From Pseudobutyrivibrio sp. (GTDB taxonomy: Bacteria > Bacillota > Clostridia > Lachnospirales > Lachnospiraceae), in the NCBI RefSeq assembly GCF_017471675.1, contig NZ_JAFUSK010000068.1:52609-116608 (forward strand): a DNA stretch of 64,000 bases, given 5' to 3'. The notes below the pieces were generated by a model, which was not told where the DNA came from, ran no database searches, and saw nothing but the letters and a program-made list of their open reading frames with translations. A program made the translations under genes and the position numbers. Shown in pieces: positions 34,167 to 42,475 of this stretch; the stretch's first letter is position 1; every line of letters begins with the position of its first letter.

Positions 34167-35261
34167 ATGAAGGTATTGCATATTTCGAAGTCTAATACAT
34201 ATAGCGGCATGGAGAATGTTGCTATAAACATTATTAAGTCTATGCCTGAGGAAATCCACAGCGTGTATTTAACTGCTACAGGCTCTGTGGAGACAAAGCT
34301 GTTAGAACAGGACATAGAATACATTGGGGTTGAGAAGGTGGATGAGGATATTATTAAGCGCACCATTGATGAGGTGAAGCCTGATATCATCCATGCCTAT
34401 GAATACGATTGCAGCCTAATGTGTACCAAGGTTACAGACACTATTCCAATTATAAGCCATCTGTATTCTGTGCCTAAATGGGTGCAGAAGATTGGTCCAA
34501 AGTCAGTTATATACGGAAGTGCCTGCAAGAATTTTGCCAAAATCATTATTCCTAATAAGAGGGTTGAAGATAAGGCCTGGTTCAAGGATAAAATGGCAGG
34601 TAAGACAGTGGTGCTGGGCACTCCATTCAATGCCGTCAAGACATTTGAAAAGGGTTATGTAGCAGGCACCGAGATGAGTAAGGAAAAGCTGGATAGCTTT
34701 AAATCAGACCTTCTGTTTGTAGGCTATCTTACAGATAATAAGAATCCATACGAATTCGTCAGGATTGTAAATGAAGTAAGAAACACCCATCCGGATGTTA
34801 AGGCTGTCATGGTAGGTGGCGGCGATTTGGGTAGCGAATGTCTGGAGCTAATCGGCAAGATGAATCTTAATGATAACATTAAGATGGTAGGTCTGCAGCA
34901 TAATCCTTATGTCTATATGAATCAGACTAAGATTCTGGTTGCTCCATCCAAGTTTGAGGGCTTTGGAATGGCAGCAGCAGAGGCTATGGCCTTTGGTAAG
35001 CCAGTACTTGCCAGCAAGGTTGGTGGATTTGTGTTAACCGTGGACGACGATTGTGGAAAAATCTGTGGCACAGACAAGAAGCCTGTGGATAGAGATGCCT
35101 TCGTCAAAAATATCATAGAGCTTCTTGATAACAGCGAGATATATCGTATGAAGTCTGAAGGAGCCAGAAAGCGTGCAAAGGATTTGAATAACTTTGACAC
35201 ATACATGGAAGAAGTTTTAAAGATTTATGAAGATACTTACAAAACTGCTAGACAAAATTAA
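34167..35261 (+). CDS. Family 4 glycosyltransferase
   Basis: A 364-residue GT-B enzyme. It starts MKVLHISKSNTYSGMENVAI. The C-terminal lobe has VGYLTDNKNPYEFVRIVNEV, VMVGGGDLGSECLELIGKMN, and the donor-binding KFEGFGMAAAEAMAFGKPVL. The start has GGGAG after element A8. The gene overlaps the flippase by 35 bases and its end is not C-rich. The two are one transcription unit. Confidence 0.9.
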   Translation: MKVLHISKSNTYSGMENVAINIIKSMPEEIHSVYLTATGSVETKLLEQDIEYIGVEKVDEDIIKRTIDEVKPDIIHAYEYDCSLMCTKVTDTIPIISHLYSVPKWVQKIGPKSVIYGSACKNFAKIIIPNKRVEDKAWFKDKMAGKTVVLGTPFNAVKTFEKGYVAGTEMSKEKLDSFKSDLLFVGYLTDNKNPYEFVRIVNEVRNTHPDVKAVMVGGGDLGSECLELIGKMNLNDNIKMVGLQHNPYVYMNQTKILVAPSKFEGFGMAAAEAMAFGKPVLASKVGGFVLTVDDDCGKICGTDKKPVDRDAFVKNIIELLDNSEIYRMKSEGARKRAKDLNNFDTYMEEVLKIYEDTYKTARQN

Positions 35262-36591
35262 GAGTGCAGATTTCATATTGGTGACACTTTCAACAGTGGC
35301 ATGCTCTGCTATGTCATTTGTATTTAGTGTCTATAATAAAAGAATTGTTGCAACATACCCACTTGGAATATATAGCACATGTCTGCTTGCCCAGACATAT
35401 ATGAATTACGCGCAGTTTGGTGTGTTAAATGCTTATAACAGGGATTATCCTCAGGCTCTTGGCAGGAAGGATTATGCCGAGGCAAATAGGCTTAAGAACA
35501 CAGCAATGACATTTATGCTTATGGTGTATGCCATAGTGTTTGTAGTTTTTGAACTGTGGGTGGCTATCTATTACGGTGGCAGGATTGGAAAAGATGTGGA
35601 TAGCACATATTATGCATTTGGCTACATGCTTTGTCCTATTATGATTCTTCTTAAGAGCTTTGATGATATGTCAAATGCCACTGTCAGAATGAACGGCCAT
35701 TATAATAAATCGGCTGTCATTGGTTTTGTAAGAACAGTACTTGCTCTTATAATAGGTGTTATTGCTATCAATGTGGCAGGATATTATGGTCTGTATGCCA
35801 TGACACTTTCATCTGCAGCTCTTGGCATAATTATGTTTAGAAGCGAGGCGTTCAAGGGTGCAAAGCTGACATTTGATTGGCAGTTTATGAAGGTGATGAT
35901 AATAGGAGGATTGCCACTTCTTATTAACAGCCTTATTTGGACCATCGTTCAATCTGTAGATAAATTCGTAATCCTTGGATTTTTGTCAACTGAGGATTTA
36001 GGTGTGTATTCGGTGCCACTGATGGGATTTACCACCATGGTGCTTGTACCACAGACCATATCCCAGGTGTTTTATATCAAGATTAGCCATCTGTATGGAG
36101 CTAATCACAATGAGACAGAGCTTCTTGAAAAGGCTGCATATTTCAGCAGGGTTACATCCTTTATATCAGGAGGCGCCTGCCTGTTTGTATATTTTGTAAT
36201 GCCTATATTTGTTCACTTCTTTATGCCTATGTATACAGAAGGTACAGCGGCTACCCAGATACTGGTAGTGGGTGTTGCAATCTATGCAACAACCATGCTT
36301 TACGGAAATATTTTTTCGGTGTTAAAGCTTAACAAATCATTGATTGCAAACTCAGTGGCGCTTTGCATTTTCAATGCCATCTTTTCTAGTGCCCTGGTGC
36401 TTTTTGTTGAGCGCAGTATCAATATGGTAGCAATCGGAACAGGATTGTCCTACGCACTGTACTCACTGCTTCTTGTTATTAAGCTGTCTAGGAGATTTAA
36501 GTTCTCATTTTGGAAGCTGATAGTAAATAGCTGGGGGCCAGCGGTTGGGATAATGATTCCAGGGCTTTTGATTTACAGATTGATTTTTTAG
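35227..36591 (+). CDS. Wzx-type polysaccharide flippase
   Basis: A 454-residue membrane protein with about 12 hydrophobic segments, the size and look of the polysaccharide flippase branch of the MATE/MOP superfamily. It has ADFILVTLSTVACSAMSFVF near the start, an IIGGLPLLINSLIWTIVQSV segment with the conserved DKF near it, and paired C-terminal helices. It would move undecaprenyl-linked repeat units across the membrane to the Wzy-type polymerase encoded at 52053. Confidence 0.9.
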   Translation: MKILTKLLDKIKSADFILVTLSTVACSAMSFVFSVYNKRIVATYPLGIYSTCLLAQTYMNYAQFGVLNAYNRDYPQALGRKDYAEANRLKNTAMTFMLMVYAIVFVVFELWVAIYYGGRIGKDVDSTYYAFGYMLCPIMILLKSFDDMSNATVRMNGHYNKSAVIGFVRTVLALIIGVIAINVAGYYGLYAMTLSSAALGIIMFRSEAFKGAKLTFDWQFMKVMIIGGLPLLINSLIWTIVQSVDKFVILGFLSTEDLGVYSVPLMGFTTMVLVPQTISQVFYIKISHLYGANHNETELLEKAAYFSRVTSFISGGACLFVYFVMPIFVHFFMPMYTEGTAATQILVVGVAIYATTMLYGNIFSVLKLNKSLIANSVALCIFNAIFSSALVLFVERSINMVAIGTGLSYALYSLLLVIKLSRRFKFSFWKLIVNSWGPAVGIMIPGLLIYRLIF

Positions 36592-36677
36592 AGAAACCAG
36601 CGTTGGTTCAATTTGACAATATAAGCACTTCTATTTAAAATTAATAGAATGCATTAATAGGGATAAGAGGTTTTATT

Positions 36678-37565
36678 TTGAAGAAAACTTTGTTTATAGG
36701 ATGTGTGGAAAGTTCATACGTATTACTGGAAGCTATGCTTAAGGCAGGCTTTGTGGTGGCAGGAATTGTTACTATGGAACAATCTGCAATCAATGCAGAT
36801 TTTAAATCATTAGTACCTCTTGCAGATGAATATAATATCCCATGCATTTGCACTAAGAATGTTAATGACGAAGAAACAGTAGGATTTATCAGAAAAATAT
36901 CACCAGAGGTTATATATTGCTTTGGCTGGTCCAGATTAATCGGTAAGGAAATTTTATCTATACCAAAGTATGGCGTGGTTGGATTTCATCCAGCGGCTTT
37001 GCCATGTAATAAAGGGCGCCATCCTCTTATTTGGGCCCTTGTGTTAGGCCTTAAGGAGACTGCATCCACATTTTTCATCATGGATGAAGGGGCTGATACA
37101 GGAGATATTATAAGCCAGAAGCCTGTAGCTATATCAGATACAGATGATGCGGCAGATTTGTACGCTCATGTGCTTGAGGTGGCAAAGGAGCAGGTGCTTG
37201 AGTTTACCAAGGCTTTTGCTGAGGATAGAGTGGAGCCTAAGAAGCAGGATTCTACAGCTGGAAATGCCTGGAGAAAGCGTGGTCGCATGGATGGCCAGAT
37301 AGATTGGCGCATGTCAGCAAAGGCTATTTATAACCTGGTTAGAGGTCTTACCCATCCTTATGTGGGGGCACATTTTATGGCTGGGGATGCTGAGATAAAG
37401 GTATGGAAATGTCAGGCTATTGCTACAGAAGATCATGCCAATATCGAGCCTGGTAAAATTATAAAGGTTAATTCTAATACAGATTATATTATAAAAGCTT
37501 ATGACGGGCTGGTTCACATATTAGATTCGGACCCGGTTGATTTAAATGAAGGAGAGTATCTTTAA
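36678..37565 (+). CDS. Formyltransferase of the Met-tRNA/ArnA type, probable sugar N-formyltransferase
   Basis: A 295-residue protein with a TTG start after GAGG. The N-terminal formyl_trans domain has CFGWSRLIGKEILSIPKYGV, the catalytic His region GFHPAALPCNKGRHPLIW, and the catalytic Asp segment MDEGADTGDI. It has a C-terminal domain of the Fmt type (RGLTHPYVGAHFMAG). In a glycan locus such enzymes use 10-formyl-THF to formylate an amino sugar. Its stop overlaps the start of a deacetylase, so it may formylate what that enzyme exposes. A 76-base gap before it holds no repeat. Confidence 0.82.
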   Translation: MKKTLFIGCVESSYVLLEAMLKAGFVVAGIVTMEQSAINADFKSLVPLADEYNIPCICTKNVNDEETVGFIRKISPEVIYCFGWSRLIGKEILSIPKYGVVGFHPAALPCNKGRHPLIWALVLGLKETASTFFIMDEGADTGDIISQKPVAISDTDDAADLYAHVLEVAKEQVLEFTKAFAEDRVEPKKQDSTAGNAWRKRGRMDGQIDWRMSAKAIYNLVRGLTHPYVGAHFMAGDAEIKVWKCQAIATEDHANIEPGKIIKVNSNTDYIIKAYDGLVHILDSDPVDLNEGEYL

Positions 37566-38233
37566 TGAAAGTACTTGTTATTTCGCCACATCCAGATGAT
37601 GAGACCTTAGGCGCTGGCGGAACTTTACTTAAGCTAAAAGAAGAAGGTCATAAAATCTATTGGCTTAATGTTACTAACATGAAGACAGATTATGGCTATA
37701 CTAAAGAGCGTGTGGCAGAGCGCAATGCCGAAATCGAGGCTGTTGCAGCTGCATATAAGGTGGATGGTTTCTACAATATGGAATTACAGCCTGCAGGTGT
37801 AGATGGTTACGATTTAGGTGAGCTGATACCAGAGTTTAAGAGCATATTTGAAGAGGTTAAGCCAGATGTGCTTTTCATGCCATATCAGTATGATGTTCAC
37901 TCTGACCACAGGGTGATTTTTGATGCAGTTTATTCTTGTACTAAATCATTCAGGGCACCATATCTTAAGACTGTGCTTTGTATGGAAATAATATCTGAAA
38001 CTGACCAGGCAGAAGGTTCCCACGGATTTATCCCAAATGTTTTCGTGGATGTGACTGACTACCTGGATAAGAAAATAGAAATAATGAAAACCTATAAGAG
38101 CGAAATCGATGCCAGTCCATTCCCTCGTAACGAGGATGCAATCAGAGGCTTGGCAGCTTATCGCGGGGCAACAGCTCATTATAAATATAGCGAGGCTTTT
38201 TATCTGGTAAGAAGTCGCGTGGATAGTTTTTAG
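37565..38233 (+). CDS. PIG-L/LmbE family N-deacetylase
   Basis: A 222-residue zinc deacetylase. It has the family motif SPHPDDETLGAGG (about residues 7-19) with the zinc-binding residues and the second zinc His in VHSDHRVIFDAVY. This family removes acetyl groups from GlcNAc-like sugars. It overlaps the formyltransferase (ATG within TAATG), giving a deacetylate-then-formylate pair. The substrate is not known; candidates are an amino sugar of the repeat unit or a nonulosonic acid precursor. Its end is T-rich (11 C and 17 T in 38171-38230) and it is followed at 8 bases by the next gene. Confidence 0.88.
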   Translation: MKVLVISPHPDDETLGAGGTLLKLKEEGHKIYWLNVTNMKTDYGYTKERVAERNAEIEAVAAAYKVDGFYNMELQPAGVDGYDLGELIPEFKSIFEEVKPDVLFMPYQYDVHSDHRVIFDAVYSCTKSFRAPYLKTVLCMEIISETDQAEGSHGFIPNVFVDVTDYLDKKIEIMKTYKSEIDASPFPRNEDAIRGLAAYRGATAHYKYSEAFYLVRSRVDSF

Positions 38234-38241
38234 GAGAGAAA

Positions 38242-39672
38242 ATGTACACTATATGTTTTATGGCAAGGCGTCCTTTCGAGGATTTTTCGCCAGCCGTATA
38301 CAAGAAATTAAAAGAAGCTCATGACGATGTTAAGGGCGTGTTTATCACCTGCGACAAGCAGGAATCAGCTTACGTCTGGGCTAAGTTTAACGAAGAAGAA
38401 AAAAAGGATATCCAGGTTTGTGAGATTTCTGAATTCATGAACAAGCATTGGGACGAATTCACAATAGAAAAGCTTGCTGAAATGGAAGCTAAGTATGATG
38501 CAAGACCTATTTGGAAGTACATCTACACAGACAGATATTTGATTTATAGAGATTATGATTACTGCGTGCATACAGCTGCAGGTCTTTTTGCGTTTTGGGA
38601 ATATGTGTTTAACACATATCATGTGGATTTCTTCTATGATGAGGTTATCGCCACACTTCTTACATACGCAGCTTATTTAGTTGGTAAGAAGACAAATACA
38701 GGCTATTATTCACTGATGTTTATGAGAGCCTGTGGTATGGATTTGACTCATCATTATATCTTAAATGACCCATTTGAGAAGATGTATGATATGCCAGAGG
38801 ATTACGCAAATATCCCTGTCACTGAAGAACAGCGTGCTGCTGCAGAGGCATACTTGACCAAGTTTGAGGAGCAGCACTCTAAGCCTGCATTTATGAAGTT
38901 CTCAGGAACAAAGCCTAAATGGAAGCCAATCTTTTTTGCGTTACCATTTTTCTACCTGAGACAGAGATTCTTCAATCCTCTTACCAGGGATAAAGGCTCA
39001 TATATATATTACAAGTGTTATGAGCACACAATGGATCAGCTGGTATTCTATCTTAGATATTCTAAGGGTAAGAAATATTTTAAGAAGGCTGATTACAGCA
39101 AGAAGTTCGTGTACTTCCCACTTCACATGCAGCCTGAAGCAACAACAATTGTGTGTGCTCAGAAGTATGAGAAACAGCTGTATTTTATCGATAGTCTGGT
39201 AAAATCCTTGCCAGCAGATACTATGCTTTATGTTAAGGAGCATTATTCATTCTTAGGAATTCGTGATAACAGCTTTTACGAGCAGCTGCAGATTTATCCT
39301 AATGTGGTTCTTATTGACCCATGGGAGGATTCAATCAAGCTTATTGAAAAGAGTGAATGTGTAGCCACTCTTACAGGTACTGCAGGTCAGGAAGCCATGA
39401 TGCTTCGCCATCCGGTATTTATGAGTGGAGACATTATTTATAAAGGCGCCCCAGGTGTTATGTACCTAGAGGAAGTATTTGGTAACTACGAAAAGATGAT
39501 GAGTGAATATAAGCGCCCAACCAGAGATGAGGTTATCCAATACATGGCAGTCTACATGAGCCACGCAAGGCTCGGTAACACCTACGTCCTAAGCGAAGAT
39601 CGTCTTTCCGACGAAAACCTCGCAAACGTAGCCGAGTCGATGTATTCGTATTTCGTAGAGATGAAATCGTAG
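38242..39672 (+). CDS. Capsule synthesis (PF05159-like) protein, possible sugar transferase
   Basis: A 476-residue soluble-looking protein. The C-terminal half resembles capsule polysaccharide synthesis proteins of the KpsS/KpsC type (KFVYFPLHMQPEATTIVCAQ, IDSLVKSLPADTMLYVKEHY, IDPWEDSIKLIEKSECVATL, TGTAGQEAMMLRHPVFMSG). In that family the HxQPE-type and STGLA-type segments belong to a CMP-sugar-dependent GT-B fold. Here it could transfer a nonulosonic acid, given the neuB and neuA types in the locus. The function is inferred. The gene end is C-rich and element B3 follows. Confidence 0.75.
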   Translation: MYTICFMARRPFEDFSPAVYKKLKEAHDDVKGVFITCDKQESAYVWAKFNEEEKKDIQVCEISEFMNKHWDEFTIEKLAEMEAKYDARPIWKYIYTDRYLIYRDYDYCVHTAAGLFAFWEYVFNTYHVDFFYDEVIATLLTYAAYLVGKKTNTGYYSLMFMRACGMDLTHHYILNDPFEKMYDMPEDYANIPVTEEQRAAAEAYLTKFEEQHSKPAFMKFSGTKPKWKPIFFALPFFYLRQRFFNPLTRDKGSYIYYKCYEHTMDQLVFYLRYSKGKKYFKKADYSKKFVYFPLHMQPEATTIVCAQKYEKQLYFIDSLVKSLPADTMLYVKEHYSFLGIRDNSFYEQLQIYPNVVLIDPWEDSIKLIEKSECVATLTGTAGQEAMMLRHPVFMSGDIIYKGAPGVMYLEEVFGNYEKMMSEYKRPTRDEVIQYMAVYMSHARLGNTYVLSEDRLSDENLANVAESMYSYFVEMKS

Positions 39673-39725
39673 GTGGTATGTATCATATAAGTCTGTTTTT
39701 AGTATTTAGAAATATAAGGATTGGA

Positions 39726-39855
39726 AGAATAATATAAGACTCAAGCAAGACCTTCTCGAACCGTCGTTACTTAGATGGTCCGATAGGAGCATCTTATGTA
39801 ACGCAACGAGTGAGAGCAGAGCGAAAGCGTGTCTGCTGGAGTTTTATATTATTCT
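39726..39855 (+). repeat. Family B structured element upstream of legB-type gene (B3)
   Basis: Outer helix AGAATAATATAAGACTC with its complement, then CTCG/CGAG, CGTCGTTAC/GTAACGCAACG, the conserved TTAGATGG/GCATCTTA core with a TCC/GGA tip, and GCGAAAGC. A reading frame could begin inside it at 39810, but that start is rejected. It ends 20 bases before the ATG. Confidence 0.88.
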
Positions 39856-39875
39856 GGAAAGCCGTAGGAGGTCAA

Positions 39876-40853
39876 ATGAGTAAAGTATTAGTTACAGGTT
39901 CAGATGGATTTATTGGTTCTCACTTAGTTGAAGAATTAGTTAAAAAGGGATATGAGGTAAGAGCTTTTGTATATTACAATTCCTTCAATAATTGGGGATG
40001 GCTCGACACTCTTCCAAAGGATATTATGGATCACGTAGAGGTATTCGCAGGCGATGTCCGCGACCCTAACGGTGTTAGAGAGTCTATGAAGGGTGTAGAT
40101 GCAGTATTCCATCTTGCAGCCCTTATTGCAATCCCCTTTAGTTATCATAGCCCAGATGCTTATGTAGATACTAATATCAAGGGAACACTTAACGTGCTTC
40201 AGGCTGCTAGAGACCTTGGCACACGTGTACTTGTTACATCTACATCAGAGGTTTATGGTACAGCTCAGTACGTACCAATCGATGAGAAGCACCCTTACCA
40301 GGGTCAGTCACCATATTCAGCTACTAAGATTGGTGCAGATAGATTGGCAGAGTCATTCTATCGCTCATTTGATTTGCCTGTTACAATCGTGCGTCCATTT
40401 AATACATTTGGTCCACGTCAGTCAGCTCGTGCGGTAATTCCTACAATCATCACACAGCTTCTTGTAGGTAAGGAAGAGATTAAGCTTGGTTCATTAACAC
40501 CAACACGTGATTTCAACTATGTTAAGGATACAGCCCATGGCTTCATCGCCATGTACGAAAGCGATAAGACTATCGGTCAGGAAATCAATATTGCAACACA
40601 GAAGGAAATCTCAATCGGACAGCTTGCCGAAGAGCTTATCCGCCAGATTAATCCAAATGCAAAGATTATCTGCGACGAAGATCGCCTCCGTCCAGAAAAG
40701 TCTGAGGTAAATCGTCTCCTTGGCTCTAACCAAAAAATCCTTCAGCTCACAGACTGGAAGCCTCAGTACACCTTCGAACAAGGCCTCGCCGAAACCATCG
40801 CCTTCCTCCGTGAGAACTTAGATAAGTACAAGGTAGATATTTATAACATTTAA
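39876..40853 (+). CDS. legB: LegB-type NAD-dependent 4,6-dehydratase
   Basis: A 325-residue extended SDR. The ATG at 39876 follows AGGAGG and gives MSKVLVTGSDGFIGSHLVEE; 22 extra codons upstream lie in element B3. It has the GxxGxxG motif, AVFHLAALIAIPFSYHSPDA, VTSTSEVYGTA, YSATK, and RPFNTFGPRQSARAVIPTI. This is the pattern of the nonulosonic-pathway 4,6-dehydratases (LegB in Campylobacter acts on GDP-GlcNAc). It pairs with the aminotransferase at 41041 and the PtmE-type enzyme at 42476. Each gene has its own family B leader. Confidence 0.85.
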   Translation: MSKVLVTGSDGFIGSHLVEELVKKGYEVRAFVYYNSFNNWGWLDTLPKDIMDHVEVFAGDVRDPNGVRESMKGVDAVFHLAALIAIPFSYHSPDAYVDTNIKGTLNVLQAARDLGTRVLVTSTSEVYGTAQYVPIDEKHPYQGQSPYSATKIGADRLAESFYRSFDLPVTIVRPFNTFGPRQSARAVIPTIITQLLVGKEEIKLGSLTPTRDFNYVKDTAHGFIAMYESDKTIGQEINIATQKEISIGQLAEELIRQINPNAKIICDEDRLRPEKSEVNRLLGSNQKILQLTDWKPQYTFEQGLAETIAFLRENLDKYKVDIYNI

Positions 40854-40874
40854 TATATTAACAAATTTAGATGA

Positions 40875-41021
40875 GCTGTAGCAGAAGGCATATACACATA
40901 CATAAGACCTTCTTGAGCCGTCGTTACTTAGATGGTCCCAAAGGGAGCATCTTATGTAACGCAACGAGCGAAAGCAGAGCGCGAGCGTGTCGTTGTATGT
41001 GTATATGACTTATGCGGCAGC
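40875..41021 (+). repeat. Family B structured element upstream of legC-type gene (B4)
   Basis: TAGATGAG precedes it. Outer GCTG/CAGC and ATACACATACA/TGTATGTGTAT helices, then CGTCGTTAC/GTAACGCAACG, core TTAGATGG/GCATCTTA with a TCCC/GGGA tip, then two GNRA mini-hairpins GCGAAAGC and GCGCGAGC. It ends 19 bases before the ATG. Confidence 0.9.
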
Positions 41022-41040
41022 GGATTAGAGGTGTTTCAAA

Positions 41041-42207
41041 ATGGCAGATGAATTCATTGCACTTTCAGTTCCTAATTTAAAGGGAAATGAATTGAAGTAC
41101 GTTACCGATGCAGTAGAGACTGAGTGGGTATCCACAGCAGGCCCTTATGTGTCAGATTTTGAGAAAAAGGTGGCAGAGTACGTTCATACTCCAGCTGCTG
41201 TCAGCACACAGAATGGTACATCAGCACTTCACATTAGCCTTATGCTTTGTGGCGTAAAGCCAGGTGATGCTGTAATCGTTCCTACACTGACATTTATTGC
41301 AGCAGTAAATCCTACAAAGTACGCAGGTGCTGAGCCTGTATTCATGGACTGTGATGATAGCCTTTGCATGGATCCTGTAAAGCTTAAGAGATTCTGTGAA
41401 GAAGAGTGTGATTTCACAGATGGTAGATTAATTGATAAGCAAACAGGTCGTCAGATTAAGGCTATGGTAGTGGTGCATGTATTTGGTAACATGGCAGACA
41501 TGGAAGCCATCATGCCAATCGCTGAAAAGTATAATATCAAGGTTATTGAGGATGCCACAGAGGCGCTTGGAACTTATTATACTGAAGGAAAGTATGCTGG
41601 TAAGTTTGCAGGTACAATCGGTACAATAGGATGCTATTCATTTAATGGAAATAAGATTATCACCACAGGTGGTGGCGGTATGATTGTCTCTAACGATGAG
41701 GCACTGCTTGCTCATGCTAAGCATCTGACTACTCAGGCAAAGGCAGATCAGGCTAATTTCATCCATGATGAAATCGGCTATAACTATAGACTTACAAATC
41801 TTCAGGCTGCACTGGGCCTTGCTCAGATGGAACAGTTAGAGGATTTCATCAAGGTTAAGACAAAGAATTATCATTTGTATAAAGAGGCAATTGATAAGAT
41901 GCCAGGTCTTCACGTGCAGGATTTCCGCCCAGGTATCCGCAGTAACTACTGGTTCTACTCAGTTGTATTTGAAAACGATGAAACTGGCCGTGATAAGCTT
42001 ATCGAAGCCCTTAAGGAAGAGCATATTCAGTCTCGTCCTATCTGGGGTCTTATCTCCGACCAGCTTCCATACGAGGGCGCCCGCACCTACGACCTAACCT
42101 GCGCCCCATGGTACTGGCACCGCGTAGTCAACGTCCCATGCTCAACCAACCTGGACGAGTCCGGCGTACGTCGTGTAATAGATGTAATTAAAAATTTCAG
42201 TGAATAA
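41041..42207 (+). CDS. legC: LegC-type PLP-dependent aminotransferase
   Basis: A 388-residue DegT-family aminotransferase. It starts MADEFIALSVPNLKGNELKY. It has STQNGTSALHISLMLCGVKPGDAVIVPTLT in overlapping parts, KVIEDATEALGTYYTEGKYA, and the PLP-lysine segment CYSFNGNKIITTGGGGMIV. It would aminate the 4-keto sugar made by the legB product. The last bases are strikingly C-rich (30 C and 11 T in 42081-42150), and family A element A9 begins at the stop codon. Confidence 0.88.
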   Translation: MADEFIALSVPNLKGNELKYVTDAVETEWVSTAGPYVSDFEKKVAEYVHTPAAVSTQNGTSALHISLMLCGVKPGDAVIVPTLTFIAAVNPTKYAGAEPVFMDCDDSLCMDPVKLKRFCEEECDFTDGRLIDKQTGRQIKAMVVVHVFGNMADMEAIMPIAEKYNIKVIEDATEALGTYYTEGKYAGKFAGTIGTIGCYSFNGNKIITTGGGGMIVSNDEALLAHAKHLTTQAKADQANFIHDEIGYNYRLTNLQAALGLAQMEQLEDFIKVKTKNYHLYKEAIDKMPGLHVQDFRPGIRSNYWFYSVVFENDETGRDKLIEALKEEHIQSRPIWGLISDQLPYEGARTYDLTCAPWYWHRVVNVPCSTNLDESGVRRVIDVIKNFSE

Positions 42208-42286
42208 AATTCAGATAACAATAAAATATTTCTGGAATGAACATCTAGTGATTGAAAGAAATATTTTATTGTTATCGTAGAATTTT
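42206..42286 (+). repeat. Family A element overlapping the legC stop (A9)
   Basis: Outer helix AAAATTC/GAATTTT, A/GTA loop, and a perfect long helix GATAACAATAAAATATTTCT with its complement, capped by GGAATGAACATCTAGTGATTG. The outer helix sequence differs completely from other copies while pairing is kept. Element B5 follows in the same spacer. Confidence 0.9.
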
Positions 42287-42308
42287 ATGGAGTAAAAAAT
42301 TTAGATGA

Positions 42309-42461
42309 GCAATCTGGAATTGACATATATATAAACTAAGACTGACCTTCTTGAGCCGTCGTTACTTAGATGGCACGTAGTGGCATCTTACGTAACGCAA
42401 CGAGCGAAAGCAGAGTGCAAACGTGTCAGTTGTGTTTATATATATGGCAATGTAAGATTGC
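42309..42461 (+). repeat. Family B structured element upstream of ptmE-type gene (B5)
   Basis: TAGATGAG precedes it. Outer GCAATCT/AGATTGC, then TATATATAAAC/GTTTATATATA, then CGTCGTTAC/GTAACGCAACG, core TTAGATGG/GCATCTTA with a CAC/GTG tip, then GCGAAAGC and GTGCAAAC, the second being a compensated GNRA variant of GCGCGAGC. It ends 14 bases before the ATG. Confidence 0.9.
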
Positions 42462-42475
42462 GGAGTAGATTATTT

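Noticed and set aside
39810-39875. Upstream in-frame start for the legB-type gene
   Set aside because: It lies inside structured element B3; the ATG at 39876 has a full AGGAGG site and gives the standard Rossmann start. The same logic rejects 42380 (inside B5) and 58047 (inside A12).
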